From CAYSSJ01 sp964433675 (GTDB lineage Bacteria > Cloacimonadota > Cloacimonadia > Cloacimonadales > TCS61): 61,258 nt of DNA. Every line of letters begins with the position of its first letter. The stretch's first letter is position 1. The stretch spans positions 1 through 61,258 of the forward strand of contig CAYSSJ010000016.1 in NCBI GenBank assembly GCA_964433675.1, read 5' to 3'. The notes below the pieces were generated by a model, which did no database searches, was not told the DNA's origin, and worked only from the letters and a program-made list of their open reading frames with translations. The position numbers and the translations under genes were made by a program. This document shows positions 38,339-46,901 of this stretch, piece after piece.

Positions 38339-38929
38339 TTATAATTGATTTGTAAATTTACTGACCAGCGTATCTATAAAAAGCTTTCTTTCGTTTTTAT
38401 CTTCAATATCATAGCCCAGATAAGTGTTAAATATATACGGTATCAAACCGATCAAAAAGACAGCCGAGAACATTTGGACAACAGCTCTCCTTTTTTCCCT
38501 CTCATCTTTACCAATTACTATTTCTTTTGTTAAATCGTAAAGCTTATCTAAAAAATTGTTCAACTCCATAACAGACAAACAATTATAGTTGTTATTAATC
38601 ATAACCTCATATAAATGGCTTTTAGTAATATTAGGATAGTTCATCATTCCGGACAATGTATCATACAGAAATCCCTTCAAAGCAGTTATAGTGTCAGTTT
38701 CCCATTGTGTGCTATAATCTTCCAGATTATTACTAAATCCTTCTTGTAAAGTAGCCTGCATTGCCTTTTCAATCAACTTATCTTTACTACCAAAGTAATA
38801 ATTTATCATAGCCACATTAACTCCCGCTAGTTGTGATATCTTCCGGATAGTAACTTTTGCTAATCCATATTCTTCTATGCAATCAATTGTTGCTAAAAGT
38901 ATCTTATTCTTAACCTCTTCTCTGCTCAT
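38339..38929 (-). CDS. TetR/AcrR family regulator
   Basis: A 196-residue regulator. The helix-turn-helix is at residues 24-58 (KVTIRKISQLAGVNVAMINYYFGSKDKLI), matching TetR. The C-terminal ligand domain is divergent and has a hydrophobic span (SAVFLIGLIPYIFN). It is the first gene of a two-gene operon with the TonB receptor. A TetR-like palindrome lies upstream (38981-38996). It probably represses its own operon and perhaps the divergent gene at 39099. Confidence 0.92.
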   Translation of the reverse strand: MSREEVKNKILLATIDCIEEYGLAKVTIRKISQLAGVNVAMINYYFGSKDKLIEKAMQATLQEGFSNNLEDYSTQWETDTITALKGFLYDTLSGMMNYPNITKSHLYEVMINNNYNCLSVMELNNFLDKLYDLTKEIVIGKDEREKRRAVVQMFSAVFLIGLIPYIFNTYLGYDIEDKNERKLFIDTLVSKFTNQL

Positions 38930-38980
38930 TTATGCCCCTTTTTCTCCATACTAACTGAACCACATTATTGATCAGCCATT

Positions 38981-38996
38981 TTAAACAAGTGTTTAA
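38981..38996. promoter_or_regulatory. palindromic operator candidate for the TetR regulator
   Basis: TTAAACAAGTGTTTAA has two perfect 7-bp arms around AG. It lies about 52 bp upstream of the tetR start in the region shared with the divergent secreted-protein gene. Size and symmetry fit TetR-family operators. Confidence 0.6.
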
Positions 38997-39098
38997 TATC
39001 GTTGTTTTCTGTCAAGCCCGTTTTTTTCTATCTTTAATTTGACAAATTATAGAATCATATAGCATTGTCGAACATAGATAATAAACAGGAGGAAAAAG

Positions 39099-41447
39099 AT
39101 GAAAACAAAGCGTATTTTTATTTTATTTATTATAGTGATGGTTGCATTACCATTATTTTCCCGAGTACACATATCAGATTTGAAGGTAGAATTTCAAAGC
39201 AAAGCATTAGTACCTGACATGGCAGGATATGTTCGCATCGAATCAGAGCAAACCGGTTTCTTACCTTCATTTATGACCAATCGCGAATTGCCATCGGTTA
39301 TGGATGGTTTCCCGGTATCATATTCAAATTCAAATGTGCTGAATGGAGCTGTTTATTTTGATATGGACGGAGATGGTGAGATGGAAGTGATTTTCGGTGT
39401 AGGTACCAAGATCGTAGCTTTGAAGACAGACGGAAGTGCGGTTCCGAATTGGCCGGTCAATCTGGGATATTATGTCTGGGGTTCACCGGCAGTAGGTGAT
39501 ATTACCGGAGATGGGAACAATGAAATCGTGGCTACCAGCAGAAATAACACGACTGGCAACGAGGGTGAACTCTATGCTTATCATATGGATGGAACACCGG
39601 TAGATGGATTTCCGATAACGCAAGCAGGTGGTGGAACGATGAACGCTTGTCTGGCAGATATAACCGGCGATGGAGCTTTGGAGATTCTGGTGAATGTAAG
39701 AAATCATCCCGATGGCTGGGCTTATGTCTATGATGGAACCGGATCTGTAGTTGATGGTTGGCCTCAGGCTTTGGATACTATCCCCGGTGCCGGCATATCC
39801 AGCGGCGATATCACCGGAGATGGAAACAACGAAGTGGTAGCGCTATCTTATGAATCTCTCTATGTTTTCGACAATCAGGGGAATGTATTGGACGGTTTTC
39901 CCGTCAGTATGCCCGGTGTAACCTACTCATACTCCTCGCCTGTATTGGTAGATCTGGATGGAGACGGCTATCTGGAAATCGTTTATGGTGGTTGTCATGA
40001 TAACGGTGGCAGAGTATTTGTAGTCAAATATGATGGTAGTGATCTGGACGGATGGCCTCAGGATACAGATCATTGGATCTTTGCTACTGTCTCCATTGCT
40101 GATGTGAATAACGACGGTGAATGGGATGTAGTAGTCGGTGACCAAGTAAGCTCTACCGATCCTGCTAACTATATTTACGCTTGGGACAAAGATGGTGATA
40201 TGCTCACCGGTTTCCCGGCAGGTCCTACCGATGCTATCTATACTCAGATCGGTATAGCGGATATTACCGGCGATGATAATGTCAATCTGATCATCAGCTC
40301 CAATCTATTTGCCTACGGTTATGATTGTTATAATCATGATGGTACTCATAATGAGGATTGGCCCCTTCCTTGCGGAACAGGCTGGGACTCGGTTACTATG
40401 CAGACCACTCCTGTATTCGGCGATTTTACCGGTGATGGCAATATAGAGATGGCAGGGGCAGCTACCGGATTTACTTCCTGGATAGTGGAATTGTATCTCT
40501 GGAGTACCGATGTGGAATATAACGAAGATCTTGCCTATATGATAATCGACGGCTGCAATATTCGTCATGACGGAGTTTTTGAACAAACTTCCGAACCACC
40601 ATCCATTATTGTTGAACCGCAATCGTTTGATATTACTTTGTATAAGAACGAAACAACAACGACAGATCTAACCTTATCCAATGAGGGTAGTGGAGCAGTG
40701 GATTTTGCTTTGGAAATCGATGAGAATTGGATAGAGGCAGAACCGATGGCAGGTACTATACCGGCAGGTGAGATTTTTACTATCGATATCGAATTTTCTG
40801 CGGCAGATTTGGATCCGGATATGTATAATGGGAATATTGTCATCAATTTTGATGGTGAATCCATAGTAGTTCCGGTCTCTTTGGAAGTTCTTCCGCTTCC
40901 GATGCCGACGGAACTTGCTATAAACAGCGAGACCGCACTTTTTTCCTGGGATGAACCGGACTATGAGCGCATAACACTGCTGGAATATAATGTGTATCTG
41001 AATGATGTGCAAGTGGCAACTACAGAGGAGACTGAGTATCAGTTTGAGGAACTGGTCAATGGAGAGACATACATTGCGGGTGTAGCAGCTGTATTCGATA
41101 TCGGCGAATCTGAGATAGCAGAGCTTGAATTTACCTATGAAGGTGTAAATGCGGATGATCCGATAGTCTCAGCCACCGAACTCATAGGCAACTACCCCAA
41201 TCCCTTCAATCCGGAGACCAATATTTCCTTTTCTCTTGCTGCAGGGAGTAGAGTAAAAATCGAAATTTTCAATATACACGGACAAAAGGTACAAACTTTA
41301 GTTAATTCAGAATATCCAGCCGGGCATCATAACGTTGTCTGGGATGGCAGGGATAATAAAGCTCAGAAAGTTGGCAGCGGCGTTTTCTTCTATCGGATGA
41401 AGACAGGAGTATATGACGAAGTTAAGCGCATGGTGCTTATTAAGTGA
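39099..41447 (+). CDS. secreted FG-GAP-type beta-propeller protein with T9SS-type sorting domain
   Basis: A 782-residue secreted protein. The signal peptide is MKTKRIFILFIIVMVALPLFS. Residues about 70-490 consist of FG-GAP/VCBS-like blades with acidic Ca-binding loops (DMDGDGEMEV, DITGDGNNEIV, DLDGDGYLEIV, DVNNDGEWDVV), forming a propeller. Then come an Ig-like BACON/NEW3-type domain (about 505-600), an FN3-like domain and a T9SS type A tail. AGGAGGA precedes the ATG. TTGACA at 39039 may be a -35 element without a clear -10. It lies divergent to the TetR/TonB operon. The function is unknown; adhesion or polymer binding is likely. Confidence 0.88.
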   Translation: MKTKRIFILFIIVMVALPLFSRVHISDLKVEFQSKALVPDMAGYVRIESEQTGFLPSFMTNRELPSVMDGFPVSYSNSNVLNGAVYFDMDGDGEMEVIFGVGTKIVALKTDGSAVPNWPVNLGYYVWGSPAVGDITGDGNNEIVATSRNNTTGNEGELYAYHMDGTPVDGFPITQAGGGTMNACLADITGDGALEILVNVRNHPDGWAYVYDGTGSVVDGWPQALDTIPGAGISSGDITGDGNNEVVALSYESLYVFDNQGNVLDGFPVSMPGVTYSYSSPVLVDLDGDGYLEIVYGGCHDNGGRVFVVKYDGSDLDGWPQDTDHWIFATVSIADVNNDGEWDVVVGDQVSSTDPANYIYAWDKDGDMLTGFPAGPTDAIYTQIGIADITGDDNVNLIISSNLFAYGYDCYNHDGTHNEDWPLPCGTGWDSVTMQTTPVFGDFTGDGNIEMAGAATGFTSWIVELYLWSTDVEYNEDLAYMIIDGCNIRHDGVFEQTSEPPSIIVEPQSFDITLYKNETTTTDLTLSNEGSGAVDFALEIDENWIEAEPMAGTIPAGEIFTIDIEFSAADLDPDMYNGNIVINFDGESIVVPVSLEVLPLPMPTELAINSETALFSWDEPDYERITLLEYNVYLNDVQVATTEETEYQFEELVNGETYIAGVAAVFDIGESEIAELEFTYEGVNADDPIVSATELIGNYPNPFNPETNISFSLAAGSRVKIEIFNIHGQKVQTLVNSEYPAGHHNVVWDGRDNKAQKVGSGVFFYRMKTGVYDEVKRMVLIK

Positions 41448-41464
41448 TATGTAATACGTTCTTC

Positions 41465-41492
41465 GCCCCCCTTCGCTGATGCTTTGGGGGGC
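41465..41492 (+). terminator. GC-rich hairpin after the FG-GAP gene
   Basis: GCCCCCC pairs with GGGGGGC around a 14-base loop, 18 bp after the stop. No T-tract follows, so it may terminate poorly or protect the mRNA end. Confidence 0.5.
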
Positions 41493-42529
41493 TTAGAAGG
41501 CAAGGGAGATGTTTAGAAGTTTAGAGATCAGAATACAGGAGACAGTAGGCAGAGTACTTCTATTGTGAATGAACAATGGATAATGGTTAATGTAGTTTAG
41601 AGTTTAGGGTTGAAGGTTTAGAAAGAAGGTATTGATAGGATCTTATAGGAATTTGTACGCTGCACTCACGGAATTTTTTTAGCAAAAAGCATGGAGCGTA
41701 GGACAAGATATCATTTTGTCTTCGGAAAAACAGAAAGAGATGAATTGATGATACTATTCGCTGATACACATGGAATTTTATTGGAAGAGAAGCAATCCTC
41801 CTTCGCCGAGGCTACGGAGGACAAGGATGCAGTTTAGGGTTGAGCGATCTGATATTTGTCACACTGAGTAGTCCTGCACCTACTTTCCCAGCTATATCAA
41901 CTAAGAAAAAAGAAAGTAGGTGCGGGACGTATCGAAGTGTGAAGTTAGAGAGTTTGGTGTTTTACTTGTCACCCTTCGATACAATTCCGACGAGTCGGAA
42001 TCACTCAGGGTGAAGATTACAACATTTTTTTCTGCTTCGCAGAAATTACGTTTCGGTAATTTAGATTTCCTCGTTACTCGTTACTTGTCACTTTTCCATT
42101 TCCGTATTACCTATCAGCTATCTCTTTTAGCTTTTAGCTAATTTTTTTTCTTCCTGCTCTTCTCAAAAACTCATAACTCCTCACTCAACACTGCTTCACT
42201 TTCACTATTTCGTTTCGGACATTGAGATTTGGGGTTTATTTGGGATTTGGCGCTTGGAATTTGGAATTTGTTTGATATTTGGTGCTTTCTCTCCAAACCA
42301 ATCCTCCTATCCACATAACCTCCCATCTTCCAATGGAATCTTGCAGTATCAAGATAGGTGGAAGTTTCTAAACTGCTCATACTAAGATAAAAAAGTGTTG
42401 ACTGGGAAATAAACTTCTGTAATTTTTGACCAAAGTTACAGTATAGAACACAGATTTAGTTAGTATGTGCGATATTTCCATTTGTGCATGCTATGCTTTG
42501 GGCAAAATAAGCAACGGAAGGGAAGGAAA
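41493..42529. other. gene-free repeat-rich region
   Basis: About 1 kb without a credible gene. It holds an inverted relative of the 123-803 repeat (41688-42016), low-complexity runs of the type GTTTAGAGTTTAGGGTT near 41595, and a stretch of TTTGGAATTTGG-like repeats near 42225-42290. A candidate promoter (TTGACT, 16 bp, TAATTT) lies near 42399-42426 ahead of the HEAT-repeat gene. Confidence 0.65.
41688..42016 (-). repeat. dispersed palindromic repeat, inverted relative of 123-803
   Basis: The minus strand reproduces the order of the 5' repeat, including about 50 identical bases around CCTCCGTAGCC...CTTCCAATAAAATTCC. It contains a long hairpin (41859-41942): outer arms TCACACTGAGTA and TATCGAAGTGTGA as in the first copy, but the inner part is replaced by a different 17-bp stem (GTCCTGCACCTACTTTC and its near-complement). 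A second palindrome with CACCCTTCGAT/CACTCAGGGTG arms is at about 41971-42015. Confidence 0.85.
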
Positions 42530-43375
42530 ATGTTAAAAAAAATCGGCAAATTAGACTATGAAACCAAAAAAGAAATCGATTCTTATCTACACGATATCTT
42601 CTCCTGGCTGGATAAAGGCAAAGTAGAGAAAGCAAAAAAGAAGCTCATGGAACTATCCAACACACAAAATTACTTTATTCGTGAGTATGTCGGTAAAGGA
42701 TTGGCAAATTATCATGAGCTGAGCAAGATCGAACCAATCGCAGAAGAGATGATCAAGCATCGGATGTACGGGATCAGAGCAACAGCACTTTTTTTCTTCT
42801 ATGAAATCTATAAAGATGATTTTGATAAAATCCTGAACTTGCTCGAAGAAACTTATGACATTATACGCTGGGAAGCTGAGAGCATGATCAAAGAACTTTG
42901 GAAACTATATCCCGAGAAGATGAAAGAGAAGATGAAGAAATGGGTGGATTCCGATGATCCACAAAAACAGTATTTATCTATCTATGGTCTGGAAAATATT
43001 ACAAAATCGGACGCGGAAACGGTTATCTACTTTGTCGGTAAACTAATTCATAAAGAAGATGTAGAATTGCATAAGAAAATAACTCAAATACTCACACAAG
43101 CTTTGCGGGAAAACCCGATCGTTGTTTATCCGCATCTGCACCACTGGATTGCCTTAGGTGAGGAAAAGATCATTACCACAATATGGATAGTGATGAAAAA
43201 AATAGTCAACTCTATTTTTAACAAAGGGACAAACATTTCCAATAATGAACTGGCTATACTTACCCAGCAGACGATAACAGACTGGTCTAATGACAAAAAT
43301 GAATATGTGGCAGAGATGGGGAGCCGATTATATGGAATTATGAAAAAGAGATTGGGTTCCTCAAGGAAGAGGTAG
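42530..43375 (+). CDS. HEAT-repeat protein, DNA-alkylation-repair (AlkD)-like
   Basis: A 281-residue all-helical protein of paired amphipathic helices, with motifs such as NYFIREYVGKGLANY, RMYGIRATALFFFYEI and PQKQYLSIYGLENITKSDAE. It recalls AlkD/AlkC HEAT-like DNA glycosylases, but I cannot identify the catalytic Asp and Trp with certainty, so DNA repair is only a suggestion. ATG 42530 is chosen for the GGAAGG 4 bp upstream; a frame from 42467 has no ribosome site. It stands alone between gene-free regions. Confidence 0.7.
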   Translation: MLKKIGKLDYETKKEIDSYLHDIFSWLDKGKVEKAKKKLMELSNTQNYFIREYVGKGLANYHELSKIEPIAEEMIKHRMYGIRATALFFFYEIYKDDFDKILNLLEETYDIIRWEAESMIKELWKLYPEKMKEKMKKWVDSDDPQKQYLSIYGLENITKSDAETVIYFVGKLIHKEDVELHKKITQILTQALRENPIVVYPHLHHWIALGEEKIITTIWIVMKKIVNSIFNKGTNISNNELAILTQQTITDWSNDKNEYVAEMGSRLYGIMKKRLGSSRKR

Positions 43376-43638
43376 TAGTATCTCCAAAGAGTTTTATCTG
43401 CCTATTTTTCATATATGTTAGAGTATTAGTACCAAAGCGGTAACGCTACCCCTTAATAGTTAGTTCAAAGCAGATTATGAGTGTGTAAAAAGTTACTTCT
43501 TGTTAACTTACTCATCTCTTTTCTTGACAGGTTTTATTATAAAAAAAAGATATAATCAATAGGGAAAGGGAGGTAGGTGTTTGATGATTCTACAAGTGAG
43601 ATATCAGAGAAAAGTCTATATATCGGGAGGAGGACACA

Positions 43639-44871
43639 ATGTCTATTCTATCTAAAAAGAATAAACCCACAAAAGTGACTTGGTATAAAGAAGGGGATTT
43701 TTTTTATGTGAAGATAAACGGTAAAGTTATCGATGGTGAAATCCCCTGTAGCTGGGTGGGCGATAGCCTTTTGATCTACCTTAATCGGTTGGATAAGAAC
43801 TACCTTTTGTTGAACTATGCCAATATTTCTGATAATGAAGAACATGAAGCTGCTTATGCAGGAGATGGCAATGAGCTGTTTTGGTCTAAACAAGGAGATG
43901 GTTTCTACTTTTATGAACAAGGTTTGAATATAAATACGCAAACAGATTCTTATTGGTTAGACACACTTTTTATCGTTGCCTATAATGATGAAGCATTTCT
44001 TTTGCAGGATTATAGCGATTCTCCCGATGATACACTCTTTTTAGCAGTACCGGTAACCGAACCGGACAGTATTAGCTGGGTTAGGGTGAAAGATGGTTTT
44101 TTTATGCTACAAGGTGCAGAAACTATAACTTTGGAGAATAAGGGAAGTTACTGTAATGAGCATCTAATCATTTATTTGAATGATTTAGCCGGGATCTATC
44201 TGCTGCCTTACTATCAAAATGCAGAGCTATACACTTTTTACAAGGCGCATCAATTGGCGGGTAAAGATGAATTTGTCTATTATAAGAAAGATGATAATAA
44301 ATACGAGTTATTCTGTAATTATGAAAATCTCGGCGCTGATTCAGTAGCTATATACAATGATGATGATATAATTATCTATCTGCCTGATAGGAATACCACC
44401 CTTATATTGCCTTCTATAAAACAAGCAGAGGCGGACAATTTTTATCTTCCTCAAGTACTAAGCGGAGAGAGTAATGTTTTCTGGAGTACAGTCGGAGAAG
44501 GCTATAAACTGATAGACCGTGGAGTGCATATTGCCCACGAGGTTGGAGACCATTTTAGTTGGATCGGGAAGCATGTGCTCATCTATCATCCTCCCACCAC
44601 TTCGACTTATCTATTGCAGGACTATGGCAATTTGAAAGATAACAAACTCCGCCCCGCCTTATTGGTATCGGATTCTGCCCAATTCATCTGGAAAGCGGCG
44701 AATAATAAATGTTTTATCTGGTATCAGGCGAGGAAGGTGGGAGATTGTGAGTATCAGATGGTCGGAAATGATCTGATGGTTATGCCGAAAAGCCTGAAAA
44801 AGATGCTCAAACTGGAAAATTTCGCTCACAGGCAGGATAATGTGCTGCGCATAGCAGAGGTAGAAGGATGA
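43639..44871 (+). CDS. unknown protein of six ~66-residue repeats
   Basis: A 410-residue soluble protein that I do not recognise. It is built of six degenerate repeats starting near residues 14, 81, 147, 213, 281 and 350. Each has an aromatic strand (e.g. VTWYKEGDFFYV, LFWSKQGDGFYFYE, ISWVRVKDGFFML, VFWSTVGEGYKL), then a short turn and a strand of the type LLIYLN...YLL(L/Q)xY. The pattern suggests an all-beta toroid or propeller. No signal peptide is seen. GGGAGGAGG precedes the ATG. The next gene overlaps by 4 bp (ATGA), so the pair is translationally coupled. Confidence 0.8.
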   Translation: MSILSKKNKPTKVTWYKEGDFFYVKINGKVIDGEIPCSWVGDSLLIYLNRLDKNYLLLNYANISDNEEHEAAYAGDGNELFWSKQGDGFYFYEQGLNINTQTDSYWLDTLFIVAYNDEAFLLQDYSDSPDDTLFLAVPVTEPDSISWVRVKDGFFMLQGAETITLENKGSYCNEHLIIYLNDLAGIYLLPYYQNAELYTFYKAHQLAGKDEFVYYKKDDNKYELFCNYENLGADSVAIYNDDDIIIYLPDRNTTLILPSIKQAEADNFYLPQVLSGESNVFWSTVGEGYKLIDRGVHIAHEVGDHFSWIGKHVLIYHPPTTSTYLLQDYGNLKDNKLRPALLVSDSAQFIWKAANNKCFIWYQARKVGDCEYQMVGNDLMVMPKSLKKMLKLENFAHRQDNVLRIAEVEG

Positions 44872-45170
44872 GCTGCCAAGCAGAGATAGTAGAGATGCTG
44901 CTTAATAGGGTGATTGAGTTCAGAAAAAATCATTTGACAGATATTTTTGAAATTAATAGTAGTCGTTCAATCTCGTCTTCGCATTTTTTTGGGAAGATCA
45001 CAGCAGGAATTTTAAAAAAATGTGCAAGTCACGAGGCGAAGCTGTATCTGGTCGGGAAAAGTAGCTGGAAAATTTTCAATATAAGTGATTGTATAATAGG
45101 AGATTATATAATGGAAAAAGGAGGTCAATTTTGGGTAAAAAAAGTGATGATGGTAACAGGCAAACGATGA
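44868..45170 (+). CDS. hypothetical protein, partner of the six-repeat protein
   Basis: A 100-residue unrecognised protein (HFFGKITAGILKKCASHEAKLYLVGKSSWKIFNI). It is mixed helix and strand with three Cys and no membrane segment. It begins at the ATGA overlapping the upstream stop, which implies coupled synthesis and perhaps a complex. Downstream, about 100 bp lead to the recombinase remnant. Confidence 0.65.
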   Translation: MSCQAEIVEMLLNRVIEFRKNHLTDIFEINSSRSISSSHFFGKITAGILKKCASHEAKLYLVGKSSWKIFNISDCIIGDYIMEKGGQFWVKKVMMVTGKR

Positions 45171-45274
45171 AGAAGCCAATATAGTAACCTAAAGCTTAGA
45201 TGATAATGAATAAAAGTTATGACAAAAAATAATCTGATAATGGAATTGACTAAGTTTAAAAAAGGTAATAAATT

Positions 45275-45811
45275 ATGGATTTAGTAAAAGAAGCAGAGAA
45301 AGAACTTGTATTGAACAAATACGCAGAGAATACAAAGAGGATGTATCTGCATTTCATCAAGTATTTCTTAGCGAACTTTGAAGATATTGACAGCGATAGA
45401 ATGGTACTACAAATAAAAAATGGAAAAGGAGGAAAACACAGGACAAGGATTTTTGGGAATATATGTTTGAACCATTTACGCGAGTATTGCAAAATCTATA
45501 AACCTCAAACATGGTTATTTGAAAGTACGGCTAAAGGGAGAAAATATTCTGCCAAATCTGTGCAGAAAATCCTAAAAACCAATCTAAAAATAGCCGGCAT
45601 TAAAAAGAATTACACTGTTCATACTTTAAGACATTCTTTTGCTACCCACTTGCTCGAGCATGGAACTGATTTGAGATACATACAAGAATTATTAGGACAT
45701 AAAAGCAGTAGAACGACTGAAATCTATGCACATGTGACAAATGTGGCAAAAAATCGAATTATCAGCCCGTTGGATAATTTAAAATTAGAAAATGATGAGA
45801 AAAATAAATAG
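45275..45811 (+). pseudogene. tyrosine recombinase with internal deletion
   Basis: 178 residues, against about 290 for XerC/D- or IntI-type enzymes. The N-terminal start of a SAM-like core-binding domain (residues 1-34) is joined in frame to EDIDSDRMVLQIKNGKGGKHR, which normally follows the catalytic-Arg helix. The rest of the core-binding domain and the first catalytic Arg (…GLRVSEL-type motif) are missing, roughly 110 residues. Lys in the beta-hairpin, HxxR (H116, R119), H142 and nucleophile Y151 remain. The enzyme is therefore probably inactive. It points in the same direction as the cassettes. The C-terminal RIISPLDNL is typical of a Bacteroidota-type recombinase family. Confidence 0.8.
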
Positions 45812-45896
45812 TAATCTAAATATGATATCCACGACATTTTGTCGTATACAACCCCAAATCTGGAAGTGTTCGCGACAAATTGACGGGGAGCGAAAT

Positions 45897-45916
45897 GTTA
45901 TATGACATGCCACACC
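45897..45916 (+). other. recombination junction at the start of cassette 1 (attI side)
   Basis: GTTATATGACATGCCACACC is the reverse complement, with one mismatch, of 46757-46776 at the other end of the cassette. That is the relation expected between a cassette's 5' end and its own attC. The 45812-45896 stretch upstream would be the attI region. Confidence 0.75.
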
Positions 45917-45929
45917 AGAGGATAAATAT

Positions 45930-46751
45930 ATGAGAGATGATTTTGATAACAAAACAAAAGAAACCTTAGCGAAAAGAGTTGGATTCCGGTGTTCGAATCC
46001 AAATTGTAGAAAATTGACTAGTGGTCCCCAAGATGATGTTGAAAAATCAATCAACATAGGAGTAGCTGCTCATATATGTGCTGCATCAAGAGGTGGCCCT
46101 AGGTATATTGAGAAACAATCTTCTGATGAACGCAAATCAATCGAAAATGGTATTTGGTTGTGCCAAAATTGTGCAAAATTGATTGATAATGATGAAAAGC
46201 ATTATTCTGCTGATATTCTTAATGAGTGGAAAAAATTGTCAGAGCAGGCAGCGCTATTAGAAATTCAAAATAAAAATTTAATTGCAAAAAGTGAAGATAA
46301 AAATATAATTCAGAATTTTGCACAATGCTTTGATAGACCAGCCTTTCAAGACCCATTCCGTCAAGAAGGGTCAATGGAAGCCTTTGATAAGGCTATTGAA
46401 GATACAATAATTGCTCTAAACACCGGGACATTACGTTCAAGAGATGGAACAATATTGAATAAGTCACAGGGAAAAGCTTTCTTAGAAAGTGTTGAGTTAC
46501 GAAACCAAATAGATGTAATTTTAAATCTTTTAAGGGCGATTAGAGAACGGTATTCATTAGCCCTTAAAAATAATGAAATCCATCTTGGAAATGAACATTC
46601 CGGTAGACAATTCTATTGTTTTCATAATCAAGAGCTATCGATTTGGTTCGATGCTACTCGAAGTGAAATATTGACTATTTTTGAAAATATTTGTTCATCT
46701 ATAGGGATAAGCTGGAAATCAAGATTTCCGAGACATAGAATGTTTTGGTAA
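45930..46751 (+). CDS. HNH-type zinc/nuclease domain protein (cassette 1)
   Basis: A 273-residue protein. Residues about 10-110 match an HNH-like domain frequent in defence proteins: C21-x4-C26, AAHICAASRGGPRY with His48, ENGIWLCQNCAKLIDND with C78-x2-C81, and the closing helix ILNEWKKLSEQAALLE. The remaining about 150 residues (FRQEGSMEAFDKAIEDTIIALNTG...) are unrecognised and could be an effector or sensor. The gene fills its cassette, has a low GC content and carries its own attC. Nuclease activity is inferred from the family only. Confidence 0.75.
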   Translation: MRDDFDNKTKETLAKRVGFRCSNPNCRKLTSGPQDDVEKSINIGVAAHICAASRGGPRYIEKQSSDERKSIENGIWLCQNCAKLIDNDEKHYSADILNEWKKLSEQAALLEIQNKNLIAKSEDKNIIQNFAQCFDRPAFQDPFRQEGSMEAFDKAIEDTIIALNTGTLRSRDGTILNKSQGKAFLESVELRNQIDVILNLLRAIRERYSLALKNNEIHLGNEHSGRQFYCFHNQELSIWFDATRSEILTIFENICSSIGISWKSRFPRHRMFW

Positions 46752-46766
46752 AGAATGGTGTGGCAC

Positions 46767-46857
46767 GTCATATAACAGCGAGTACCCGGCTGCGCTTCGC
46801 TCCGCCCAAATTGGCTCCCGTTGGTCGCCAACTTCGGGTACTCGCGGGACGTTAGCT
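46767..46857 (+). other. attC site of cassette 1
   Basis: It runs from the R'' box ATATAAC (46770-46776) to the R' core GTTAGCT (46851-46857). The inner arms CGAGTACCCG (46779-46788) and CGGGTACTCG (46835-46844) pair perfectly over 10 bp. Crossover is expected after G46851. Confidence 0.85.
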
Positions 46858-46901
46858 GTAAAAAAGTATAGACGAAGGATAAATATAAAGGGGTTAATTA
46901 T

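Noticed and set aside
43524..43556. TTGACA and TATAAT as a promoter for the six-repeat protein gene
   Set aside because: The spacing is 21 bp, too long for a normal sigma-70 promoter. Both boxes may be chance in AT-rich sequence.
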